DNA of 64,000 nt from Pseudocercospora fijiensis CIRAD86 (lineage: Eukaryota; Ascomycota; Dothideomycetes; Mycosphaerellales; Mycosphaerellaceae), in contig NW_006921537.1 of assembly GCF_000340215.1 (NCBI RefSeq), positions 3,207,685 to 3,271,684 on the forward strand. Reading direction: 5' to 3'. Under the pieces are notes generated by a model that worked only from the letters and a program-made list of their open reading frames with translations, did no database searches and had not been told where the DNA came from. This document shows, piece after piece, positions 22,804-32,818 of the stretch (position 1 is the stretch's first letter; every line of letters begins with the position of its first letter). A program made the translations under genes and the position numbers.

Positions 22804-24420
22804 TCATCGCGATGTGGAGTCTGCGTCTGCGCTCAGCTCATGAGCGACCTCGTGTCCATTCGCTTCAAAGAAAGGTTTTGACATGAGTTCTTTCGGGTTG
22901 TAGACCGGCAAGGAGAGCGAAATGGAATCAAGCTCTTCACTCCCTGATCTGAAGTGACATGTAGCCAGAAAGTCTCGATCTCCATTCACTGATATGAGCT
23001 CAGGTTTCTTATCACCGTCCTTCACTGCTTCAGCTGCTGCTTCCGGACTACCCGCTGCATCCAGAGCCCTTCGATACCTTCGCTGCTGCCTTCGACGACG
23101 AACCCACCACAAAAGCCCCAAAGTAAGGCTGACGATCATCAGACAACCGATGGCGATGCCAGCCTTGTCTCCACTGCTCAGTCGAGGAGGAGCGGGTGGA
23201 GCTATCTCAGGAGTACTAATATCCTGCGGATTAGGTGCAATGCCTCGCACGCGTGGTTGCGCCTTACTCAGAGTGAAATTCTTCCAAGTCCAATCAACAG
23301 TAATGTAAGTCTCTTGAAAGAACACGCGTCCAAGCACAAATTTCGATTCGTCGACAGCTCTCCTGATAGGAAAATATGAGAAGTTCCCAAAAGCCTCACA
23401 GCCAAGATCAATCTTCAGCTTCGTCGTCGCATCACTCGAGCCTCCCAGAACGAGACTCAGCGAGGTATTGTTATCGAACATCGCCTGCCTTGAAGTGTGA
23501 TCAATTCCGAACAGCCCTGTCTCAAGGTCTTCGGTTAGGTTGAAGGAGCCTTGGAACAAGTCGCATACTTCGCTTGGAAACCAGAACTCTGAAACAGAAG
23601 TATCCAGAAACATTGAGTAAGTTTTGCCGATGGGGAGAAGTGTTCTTTGACCTCCAGTGCTGCCGTTCGACACGCTAATGTCGAGAAGCTCGACCTTCAG
23701 CTCGTTTTTAGTGCGGTCCATCGAGACTTCCAGGTTCTCAGTAGGTTGCGGAGAACGACGAGAGGCGTCGTATCCTCCTAAGGTGAGGGCGCCGAAGTTA
23801 TCGTCTCCTAGGAGCTGGTTACAATTCTGCTACATTCTTAGGAGCCTTGGACATACCTTACCATAAACTGATCCTGCCGTGTAGCCGAAAGAAAGACTGG
23901 GAATTGTGCCGTTTTCTTTCAAAGAAGTGAGTAAGCTGGAAGTAGAACCATTTCCTAACGGCGTGCTTCGATACGTCAATCCTGCAAGCCCGATCCAGTA
24001 ATCCTCAAGACCATATTGAGCTACGAGCTGGTTCTCCGCTACGGCTTGTGCTGAAGTCGAAGTTGTGGTAAGCGCGACGGTATCTTGGCCAAAGTCTCCA
24101 GTCATGTATGAGAACAGTAAAGGATGCTGAAGGAAGTGATAAGTTCCTTGCGAAAGCCATGTTGAAGACCGATCAAGCGAGGAAGTTCCAAGGGGAATGC
24201 CTCGACTTTCGAGACATCTATGTTTAACGCTTTCGTTCGATTTGGGACAAATCAGATTGGGATCCGGTAGCCATATTTGCGAGCTGGAGATGGAAGGAAG
24301 AAAGTCGAATGTCTGTGAAGGATTCGAACCGATGTTGAGGGAGAACGTGCTCCATTTCGGCTCCATGCCTTGCCATCTCCCTGTGGCTTGCAGAACAATC
24401 GCATGCGGCGGCGAGTCCAT
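22804..24420 (-). CDS. Pepsin-like (A1) membrane protein, catalytic Asp lost
   Basis: Exons 24420-23862 and 23807-22804, joined by a 54-nt intron (GTAAGG...CTCCTAG), give 520 residues. The A1 fold is recognisable: SFSLNIG.NPSQ, then LEDYWIGLAGL, SLSFGYTAGSVYG, ALTLGGYDASRR, and SKFVLGRVFF.ETYITVDW. The first active-site DTGSS is replaced (SISSSQIW, Asp to Ser at about residue 43). The second is DTSVSEFW (Asp255, Gly to Ser). After a Pro-rich stalk there is one membrane helix (about 402-422) and a basic cytoplasmic tail. Likely a catalytically dead surface relative of aspartic proteases. An upstream exon with a signal peptide is likely, since ACAG directly precedes the start region. Confidence 0.78.
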
Positions 24421-24968
24421 TGTGACATCTGTCCGTGTGCGGACACAATTGAGATTGACAGATTGCGACTTTCGAAGAACGAAACATGGGCGGCGGAACG
24501 GTCATTATTCAAGAAGTGACAACTAGCGTCTCGGACACAAGGTGTCCAATCTCAAGTCATAGTCTTGCTCAGAAGATCAGTCTCAGCTTGTGATCAAGAA
24601 AGTAAGATAGTCTTGCAGTCGTGCGTCTTGCCAAAGCAGGCTCCGTAAGATTCTGCGGTTCACCAACCTTTGCCGTTGAACTTGTCAGTCGAGCCAACAT
24701 GATATCTGAGGAGAGACGAAGCTGCGAGTGAAGTCTCACAGTGCCAGCGTGTTTCCTGGCCGGAAGTTCGACACATGCCGCATCCCGCAAGTACAAATTG
24801 TTGCACAGTGGTACCAAGGCGACCGAACTCCTCACGCACGACCGCTGACATGTGAGGTACAGAAGGAACCAAAAGATTTCCATTTCCATTGTACCTTTGC
24901 ACAAACCCCATTGTTCAAACTCACTCTTCCACGTTCGTTGTTTCTGCCACGCAAGCTTAAGCTAAGCC
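24421..24968. promoter_or_regulatory. Divergent intergenic region
   Basis: Between the divergent pepsin-like gene and the Ser/Thr-rich gene. It may contain a missing signal-peptide exon of the pepsin-like gene (minus-strand ATG near 24486-24512). No other gene is recognised. Confidence 0.35.
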
Positions 24969-26161
24969 ATGGCACTCACACCCGCTAGTAAGTGAACCAA
25001 GCCATGTGTCCGTCCGTCTGTATGTCTGTCTGTCCATGAACTCACCGAAATCCCAGCGAGCACTCCTTCATTTTCCGTCTATCCCACTTACGCTCCATCA
25101 CCTACACCAAGCTTCACATGCCCGGATTGTTTCTTTGGAGCAACTTCCGCCACGCTTCATTCATTCCCATACACATTCGTGGCGACCATCACGGAGCACG
25201 TCTTCCCGATCGTCGAGATCTATCCCAATGGAACCGTGTGCACGGAGTATAGCACATCAACCGAATTCCCGACCGTCACTGATCCGCACCTGCTCAATGG
25301 CCCGACGTTTTCAGACGAGAGTCAAATGACATGGACTTTTGCGAACTATTCAATGTAAGTCAGTCCAAATCAGGCCTGGTAGGTGGTGCTTTCTCTGACC
25401 TTTCCTTCCTCCCTAGGGCGTATCCGAACACTTACGTCCAATACTTGGGCTTTGAGCGAGACTCCTTCACAGCAACACCTGCAATCATCGACGGAGCAAG
25501 CGTCTGCACTGGGAGCATGAGCACAACTGCCGTTCATCTTCCCCCTCAGACCACAGCTGCTTCATTCATATTCCCGCTCACCGCAACGCCTTCCACAACC
25601 ACTTCCGACAACACCCTCTACTTTTCCGTCCCAGTCGCTCCTCAGCTTGTCGAATACTTGGAAGGCCTGTCCGAAGATCCTGCATGTCTGGGCCTCGAGA
25701 GCATCAAGCAATGCGCCGCCTTGCAGACATCCTACGTAAATTTCCGGGGTCCAATCGATGCACCTACTCTGACTCTTTGCGATACCACGTATTCGACCAT
25801 AACTTCAACATCTCCGTGTGGATGTTCAACCTCTTCGCCTCCCAGCGTCACGAATATCCTTCATTGCAGCTTTGTCAAGCAGCAGCACGTCCCCAATAAG
25901 GCGGCAAACCCGGATCTTGGGGGAGAAGAGGCTATGAGACCAGCAACCACTATAGAACAGCAGCGTGAGCCTCCAATCACCTCGTTTACCATTACAGTGT
26001 CCGGATCTAGCACATCGCAAACGTCGTCAAACACGACGAGACGTTCGTTGAATAGCACATCCAGTTGGACCTCTAGCACTCGCTCTCGCAACTCTGGCAG
26101 CTTTTTCCCAACAGCTTCAGAGTCGGGCCGGACTGGACCTACGTTGTCTCAGCAGAACTGA
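24969..26161 (+). CDS. Ser/Thr-rich protein, three-exon model, unknown function
   Basis: Model: exons 24969-24987, 25141-25354 and 25417-26161 (325 residues). The second intron (GTAAGT...CCCTAG) is well supported because it joins TWTFANYSM to AYPNTYVQYLGF. The first exon (MALTPA) fits by splice phase only and gives no signal peptide, so the true start may differ. The N-terminal part (ATITEHVFPIVEIYPNGT, then STEFPTVTDPHL) resembles secreted fungal Ser/Thr proteins. Cys pairs occur at DPACLGLESIKQC and CGCSTS. The C-terminal third is low-complexity Ser/Thr/Arg. Family not recognised; a cell-surface role is a guess. Confidence 0.55.
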
Positions 26162-26589
26162 AAGCTTTGGTGTGCGAGAATAAAGCGGCGTGACAGGGGA
26201 ATTGAGCCGACAAGGCTATGTGCGAGTCACAAACATTCGCAGTGCGAGGGTACCGGTGATCTTTGAGTTCGATCGTAGGTTGTATGGGGGGCGTACCTGC
26301 ATAATGTCAGCATTAATCAGAAACTCTTCATCAAACCGATCCGCAGAGGCAGATGCAGTACCAAAGTCAGCTAGTCTTTATCCCTAGAGCTTTGTGTAGT
26401 CTTGTCGTATGACAGCATCCTGTGCGAGTTCAGCATTGTTTGCGTTACACGCTTGCGTCCTTAGTCGTATGCTCGAGTCGCTCGACATCTGCTGCAGCAG
26501 CACCAACATCCTTCCGAACTTCCACCACGTCTTCGACAAGCCTGCTTTCAGTATGCTTGATCTTGAATGCCCAGATACTTTGTGCGAAT
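26162..26589. other. Intergenic, nothing recognised
   Basis: Short plus-strand open frames only, without domain similarity. Confidence 0.35.
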
Positions 26590-27240
26590 ACTACCGTTGA
26601 CTATGGCTGTGGAAATGAAATCTGCCACCCACCCGCCACTGGATGTTCTGGAACGCGGGTGGAGTGAAAAAGGTCAGAGCAATGTACGTCGGTAGGACCT
26701 CAGATGGGTAGACCCAGCCAATCGGTCCCCGGGTCAATTGATAGGATGCTACGAAAAGGTAGGCGCAAGCAATGATGGCTTTCGATGCGGCGCCATTGTC
26801 GACCACCCACGTCACGCTGGGCACTCCATTGAGACCGCCTGGTACGGCGTGGCCGTAGTTTGCCATCAAGCCAGCAGCTGCGAAGAGCCACGCAACCAGT
26901 AGCGCAGAGCCAGCCATCGAGGCCCAGCGTCGGCGGTAGTGATCCATGAATGTGAAGGAAAAGACCTGTACTCCGACGCTGATGCATGCAGTATTGGATT
27001 GCCCCGGCGATAAGCTGCCGGTTGCCATTGATGCCCGCCATTTGGAAGATGTACACAATGTAGTACATCAATGCGTTGTTGCCGGAGAACTGCGACCATA
27101 GATGTGCGCAGATGGCACATTGTACGCGCGTGACATTCCTTGCCTTCACGAGCTCCAGCCACGACGTGCTGCCATGCTGGCTGTGATACCGCCTTGTAGC
27201 ACGCTGCCTGGCTTATTGAAGTACTTCTTGTACAGTACTA
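26590..27240 (-). pseudogene. MFS sugar transporter pseudogene
   Basis: Pieces of a 12-helix hexose/lactose-type permease occur in order but in different frames. First comes VLYKKYFNKPGSVLQGGITASMAA (about 27240-27165, the helix-1/2 region). Next is ELVKARNVTRVQ...SQFSGNNALMYYIVYIFQMAGI (about 27155-27000, helix 7). After a frameshift comes VFSFTFMDHYRRR...YQLTRGPIGWVYPSEVLP, then TFFTPPAFQNIQW (to 26600). The segment between the first two pieces (about 180 residues in intact members) is missing, as is part of helix 10/11. Stops do not follow the RIP pattern, so decay was by deletion and frameshift. No intact copy is in the window. Confidence 0.75.
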
Positions 27241-30117
27241 CGTGGGTGTCAGAGGCTGTCGCTTTCCGCCTTCCGCTTTTGTGGTCCGTCTACAGCTATC
27301 CTCGATGCATTCTTCTTACCGGTCCATGGCTCGAACGGGGACTGGATGGCTCAGCAGTAACATGAAATACCCCAAGCCTCTCGGTCGAGACTGAAGATAA
27401 TCGTCGTCCATTGCTGTCGTCATGGCGTTCTCTAGCAGATCTACGCACAATCTAGCCATCAGTGCCGTAGGCTTTGGCCCGATCCATTGTGGGAACAAAG
27501 TACTCAGGAGCGAGTACAGCAGCATGAGCATGCACCGGAGCGTGAAACTCGCAATCTCGCCTTCAGGTCTGTCCCGAAAACGGATGCTATGTAATTCGCC
27601 CTCATCAGCTGGTGGTCTGAATGAAGCATCCAGAGCCGGAACGAAACTGGACACGATTCAGCCGTCCATACGAGAAGCAGCCGAAGATCGAAGTGTCAAT
27701 GCGAGAGACTGAAACCTTGGCAATAAGATTAAGACTCCTCAATACCTGCATATCCCGACATGATACCAGATTTCTAGACGATGAGCTGCTGATGCTCACA
27801 AGGACCTCCATATCAAGACAGAGAGGAGTGCATGCAATATGATGACATTGCGAGGACAACTGCCTGCGATGTGGAATATTGGTGCGGAGCATATATACGA
27901 ATGCCGGATACAGAGACGCCACGGAAATCCACCTTCTTGGGATACCTACACGAGTAGCATGCATGGCCGGCTCTCCACTTACGCTCCTCGTCGGCGCTCT
28001 TTTGTCGCTTCCTTTCGTTTCGGTGCGGTCGAATAATAAGCATCAGAAGCATGCTGCCGGGAATGGACATGAGAAGAGACCAGCTTCTGTCAGTGCCAGG
28101 CGGGCCGGTCGTAAAAGGCGGAAGGTGTGAAGAGAAGGGAACGAGCTCGAAATTCTTGACGGACGAAAAGACGGATGGGATTATTGGAAAGTTCAAGACC
28201 GCCATAATCACCACAAACCCTGGTGATGCGAAGCTATATACTGGGGGAGCTGTACTCGCAGAATGTCACGACTTTTGAGCTTTGTTTTCCGAAAATCGGT
28301 CAGTACAGCTGTGAGATACCTGAAGTCAGGATGCTGAGAGATTATAGCTCAATGCTACGCTTGATCACAATCTGACAGAGCTTATTGCTCAGGAGGGTTC
28401 GTTGGGAGTGGTACCCGGCATTCACAACATCTTTGTCAGTTCAAGTTGCGATACTACTACCTTGTATTGGGGAAGTTCTTCAATGAGCCATGGCCGACAA
28501 GGGGAATGAGCATCATCTTCGTGGATCTGGAGTCGAAAAAAAAGTTGTGAAGACAGAGAGGTGAACGTTGGGGCACTGCTCAAGGATTCATGCAGCCCAG
28601 AGTGCTGAGGCACCTTTGAGGTGAGCGAGGGCAGTGATGGGCTGCCGGCGGAAAAGAGAGGCTGTGAAGGCAGTGGGAGCGACTGCAGTAATACATGCTT
28701 GTAGTGTCCACCAAGCCTCATAGATTGCGAATCAGTCTCAGCAAGGTCCTTTTCCCCACCGGTTGGCAGCGCTTCGGCTCAATCGTACAGATCAAGAGTT
28801 GACTTTCGGAACCACGAGCATGCAACCGCTTCCGCTTCACTTCACGAAGCTTCCTGGTCACCAGTTCACAGAGAACAAATTCATAACATTCCGCACAAAT
28901 GAGACCAGCATTAAGGAACGATCATAGCACATGAATAAGAACCCACAATAGGTTCGTTCGATCAGGCCTTCTTGAATCCATCTTCATCTCATCCACCAAG
29001 AATTTCTTTCTCACCTGGAAAGCCGCGCCGCAGCGTTCCAGCATGAATCCGAAGCAATCAAGAATCCGAATCTCCACAACTTCGCCGAAGAATTCCATGC
29101 TATCAAGTTGGCATCACAAGAAACTCGACGACCTCTTGCTCCCGACGTGCTGATGTTGATTCACGTTCAGCTTCGGTGTCTTCTTCTTCTCCGGCACCTT
29201 CATGATGCTCCATTCCCGACATGTTGTCACAAGAAAAAAGGGATCTCCTAGCCCTGGTACCGACAGAGGTGTCATAAGTGTGCTCCTCTGGATGTTGTGG
29301 TAGAAGCACAAGGTCAAACCTTCCATCTTTCTAGAGAAAGAAAAGAAGAACAAGAAGACTTCACCACCATAATACAACACAGACTCTTGACCCTAGGTAC
29401 TCCTTCTCACTCCTCTTCCTCCCTCCCAGCCGAATGATCCATATCCTCAATCCAGAAGATTGATTTCCATACCAACAAAGAAAACCGCATTACACCTATT
29501 TACTCATCACAACACGTCCAGTCACGAAACAAAAATCGCAAATCTTCACTATAATTCTTCTCTTCTCTTATCTTCTCTTTCTCGCCCTCGAAATCTCCCA
29601 ACAACAAACGCCCACCTCATTATTAGGAAATATCTTAGCATGTGAATAGTTGTAGGGCTACCACGAGGCCTCGCGATTCGATTCGATCCGGGACGTGATC
29701 AGGTTGGTCGGGATGTATAATGGAAGGACGGAGTTGGTTGTGGGAATGCACTGGTATAGAACGGGACTGGAAGGATGGATGGTGGTAAAGGGGGTGGAAT
29801 GATTGCAGGACAGAAGCGTTTTGCGCAAATTTGAACGTCAATCGGCACCATGGTGGCTGGAATGTGAGTCAGAGTCGCGAGCGCTGGTTGGTAGGGTCAG
29901 ATCAATGCAAATGATGTGATGATGCTTAACACGAGGAATTCAGAGACGGAGCACTTGACTTTCAGACATCACCATTTCCATACAGCAGGATATAGACCCA
30001 AAGCAGTTCAACGCCATGCCTCTGCTCTAGAGACGACCGTAATTTTCAGTCGTGATATCTCCCATCTGCCATGCCTCATGTCAAACGTGAAACGAAAATC
30101 CCCAACCCTCCTCACGC
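27241..30117. other. Gene-poor 2.9-kb stretch
   Basis: Normal base composition, no RIP. Several 80-130-codon frames on both strands (for example 27316-27654 minus, 27605-27964 minus, 27813-28214 minus) have no recognisable domain. A donor-like GTAAGA near 27320 (minus) could belong to a lost 5' exon of the transporter pseudogene. Likely gene remnants plus the 3' flank of RPL10. Confidence 0.4.
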
Positions 30118-31038
30118 TTATGCCTCAGCGGAGAAAGCGTCTGGGAATCGCTTCATGTTGTGCTCGATCGGGCCGTGCTTGCTGAGGAACTGAACGTAAG
30201 CACCGTCGACACGGACGGCACCAGCCTTGCGCTTCTCGATGTATTCCTCACGGTTGAGAGGAGTGAAGCCCCACTTCTTGGAGACGATGATCTTTTGGCG
30301 ACCTGGGAACTTGTACTGCGATCGGCGGAGAGCCTCGATGGCGGTGGCGCGGTCTGGGAATGATGTTAGGATGTGCGCAAGAAGGTGGTAGTAGAAGTAT
30401 GATGCAACGTACGAGAGTCACGAGTACGGATGGAGAGCAGAATCTGGCCAATGTTGACACGAGCGACAGTGCCGTTTGGCTTGCCGAAAGCGCCACGCAT
30501 TCCAGTCTGCAATCTATCGGCACCAGCGCACGACAACATCTTGTTGATGCGGACGACGTGGTATGGGTGAGCGCGGACGCGGAGGTGGAAACCTTCCTTT
30601 CCAGCGGTCTTGACCATGTACCTGTGTATTGAAGTCAGTCTCTGTTCTGACTGCTTCACATCCTCTCCTCTTCATATCGCTATATGGAGGTGTCTCTGGG
30701 GTATACGCACTTGTTGGCGCAGATACGGGCGGCCTCGAGGGCCTCGGAGCTCAACTGCTCATACTCGTTGGAGACCAAGTGGATGCAAGTTGGGAACTCG
30801 TCGACATTCGCACGCTTACGGCCCAAGTCGAAGATGCGGATCTTTGGGTCGGGCACACCACGGTTCTGCGAGAGTCAGTATATGTCGCTGGCCGTAGCGA
30901 TGGAGGACGGGGAGAATTACGAATCGCGACTTTGGATATCTGAGTACAGTGTCAGCCAATTTCCCACAAGTGTGAGCGCATTTCGACGTACGGCTTGTTC
31001 TTGCAGTAGCGGTAGCAACGTGCTGGACGGCGGGCCAT
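30118..31038 (-). CDS. RPL10: 60S ribosomal protein L10 (uL16), five exons
   Basis: Large-subunit protein near the peptidyl-transferase centre and P-site. Exons 31038-30992, 30939-30921, 30865-30711, 30621-30413 and 30353-30118 total 666 nt, or 221 residues, the same length as the yeast protein. It starts [20 protein letters not shown]. Diagnostic segments are [64 protein letters not shown] and [15 protein letters not shown]. Exon 2 is only 19 nt. All introns are GT..AG and phases agree. RPL30 lies upstream on the same strand. A CCAAT box abutting CACGTG (31176-31186) lies about 140 bp upstream. Confidence 0.96.
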
Positions 31039-31498
31039 TTCGACGGTATTGGATTGGTGTCGTTGGGTGTGTGTCGGGAGAGAAGAAGCACGACGTAACT
31101 TCCTTTGAAGTCCTGGCTGTGGGCGGCGAACAGTCTTGGCACCGTGCTTTGAAATCGGCCACTTCGCTAAATTGACCAATCACGTGAACGTTACTTTTCT
31201 GAGATCGCACTGGCCATTCGGGAATTCACGAAAGAGACAGGAAGAAGTGAGTCACGATGGCTGGACGGTGCAATTGAACGCTCTGCGGGCTGTCTATCTA
31301 TCCGAAGACGCAACATGGCATTCATGGTGGGTGTCATGCCTCAAACATATCGACTTCTCCGCAGCGGCAGAGTTCTATTTTCGCTACTCTGCGGTCTCGT
31401 CCTCGCTGAGCACAGCTTTCTCTGACGGAACGGAGCTGCTCCATCCTATGCTTGTATCTTGACCACCGTCTTTGCTTCATCCAAGTCTCTCAGTCGCT
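31039..31498. promoter_or_regulatory. RPL10 promoter / RPL30 3' flank
   Basis: Between the two ribosomal-protein genes. No additional gene is convincing. Contains the CCAAT-CACGTG composite site. Confidence 0.5.
31176..31186 (+). promoter_or_regulatory. CCAAT box abutting CACGTG
   Basis: CCAAT (31176-31180) directly followed by CACGTG (31181-31186), about 140 bp upstream of the RPL10 ATG. These match the Hap-complex and bHLH (Cbf1-type) consensus sites. Function inferred from position only. Confidence 0.45.
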
Positions 31499-32099
31499 CT
31501 ACTGTGGGGTTGTACTGAGGATGTCCGAGTCACCAGCATCGAGGATAGCCATGGTCGAACAGCGGAAGAGCTTACCGCAGGCAGTGCCGAGCTCGATCTG
31601 CGATCACACGTCCTGTCAGTAATTGTTCATCCCTCCGAAGCCACCCAGCTACGGCAGCTTCTTCTCAGGGCTCGAGAGAGCGCACCCTCCAGAGCCACAT
31701 GAGGCTCCTTCGCCAGGTGCTTGGTATTTTCATCGCGCGATATCACTTACGTTGTTGCCAGAGAAGTGGTGCACGGCGGTTTTGGCCAACATGCTGTAGT
31801 CTGTATCTTCCTGTCAGTCTCTTGCGCGTCCTCCATTTAGAGTCGTTTTCGACGTACACTCGAGCTCCGACTTCCTGAGAGGTGGAGTGTTGCCAGCGAT
31901 GATGACGAGCTTGGCCTTGCCAGAGCGCAGCGACTTGAGGGTCGACTTATAGCCAAGGGTGACCTTACCCGACTGTGAAAGATGTCAGTTTTCTGCGATG
32001 CGATGCGATGCTCCAACTTCAGTCAATGCGCACCTTGATCGTCAGGGCAAGCTTGGCGTTGATGCTGTCGCTGGTCTTGCTGCTCTTCTTTGGTGCCAT
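31499..32099 (-). CDS. RPL30: 60S ribosomal protein L30 (eL30), four exons
   Basis: Large-subunit RNA-binding protein. Exons 32099-32034, 31972-31858, 31800-31751 and 31597-31499 total 330 nt, or 109 residues. It reads [22 protein letters not shown], then [55 protein letters not shown] and [12 protein letters not shown], ending [13 protein letters not shown]. These are the full eL30 signatures ([16 protein letters not shown]). Phases 0, 1 and 0 are consistent. In yeast L30 represses its own splicing through a transcript structure at the first intron; whether that holds here is not visible. Confidence 0.95.
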
Positions 32100-32818
32100 G
32101 GCGAATTGTCTCCGGCAATGATTGCTTTCTCGGACAGGAATCGATGTGCTTGCTGGTGATGAGTGGGAGATTTTCGACTGTGGAGAGAAAGACAAGCTAA
32201 TCATCGGAGGTCTGTAGTGCCAAGCCCGACATTCTTGCCCTCCCAAACTCTAACTTCGACGTCGAGTACACCTCTCAGGCCACAAAAGAGTGATCAGCCT
32301 GTGGTCGCAGTAATAACGCGAGAGATGCTGAGAGGGATAAACGCTGCGCTTTGCTCGGCCTCGAATTCTACCCTCACCTACCAACACAATAAAAGGGCAT
32401 GCAATTTGCTGGGTACAAGATGCGTGTCCTCCTCGGCACCTTCCAGAATGAAAGCAGCTTACAGTGAGAAAGAATAGTGTAAGAGATTTTCGACATGACG
32501 AATGGAGAACCGATCTCTGAAGTTTCAGCGCGACCTGTTTAAATCGCCCAGCAGCTGTGAGGACCTGCAATCCGCCTCGTATGATAGTAGTTGAAAAAAA
32601 AAACCAATGAATGCCACCACCATGACCATATGCCCGTATCGTGTCGCGGTCTCTCATCATCTTCCTTCGAGTGAGAGTGCAGCTCAATCCAACCCAACGC
32701 CATCGCTAATCGTCAAGATGTCCTGGTTCGTAATAGTGGTCTTTCCGAGATTCTCAACTCATGAGATACCCTTTCGCTTCGCCTCGCATCGACGCATTTC
32801 CTCGCTGCACTCTTGATA
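32100..32818. other. Spacer between RPL30 and MPE1
   Basis: RPL30 promoter on one side and MPE1 3' flank on the other. Open frames here show no domain. An A-run lies near 32595-32603. Confidence 0.45.

Noticed and set aside
23808..23861. 30-nt intron option in the pepsin-like gene (GTATGT...GCAG)
   Set aside because: The 54-nt option (GTAAGG...CTCCTAG) also keeps frame, has a normal length and gives the family-like junction SVYG|DDNFGALTLGGYD.
24321..24335. GGATTCGAACC, like the T-arm of a tRNA on the minus strand
   Set aside because: No acceptor, D-arm or anticodon arm is found around it, and it lies inside the pepsin-like coding sequence.
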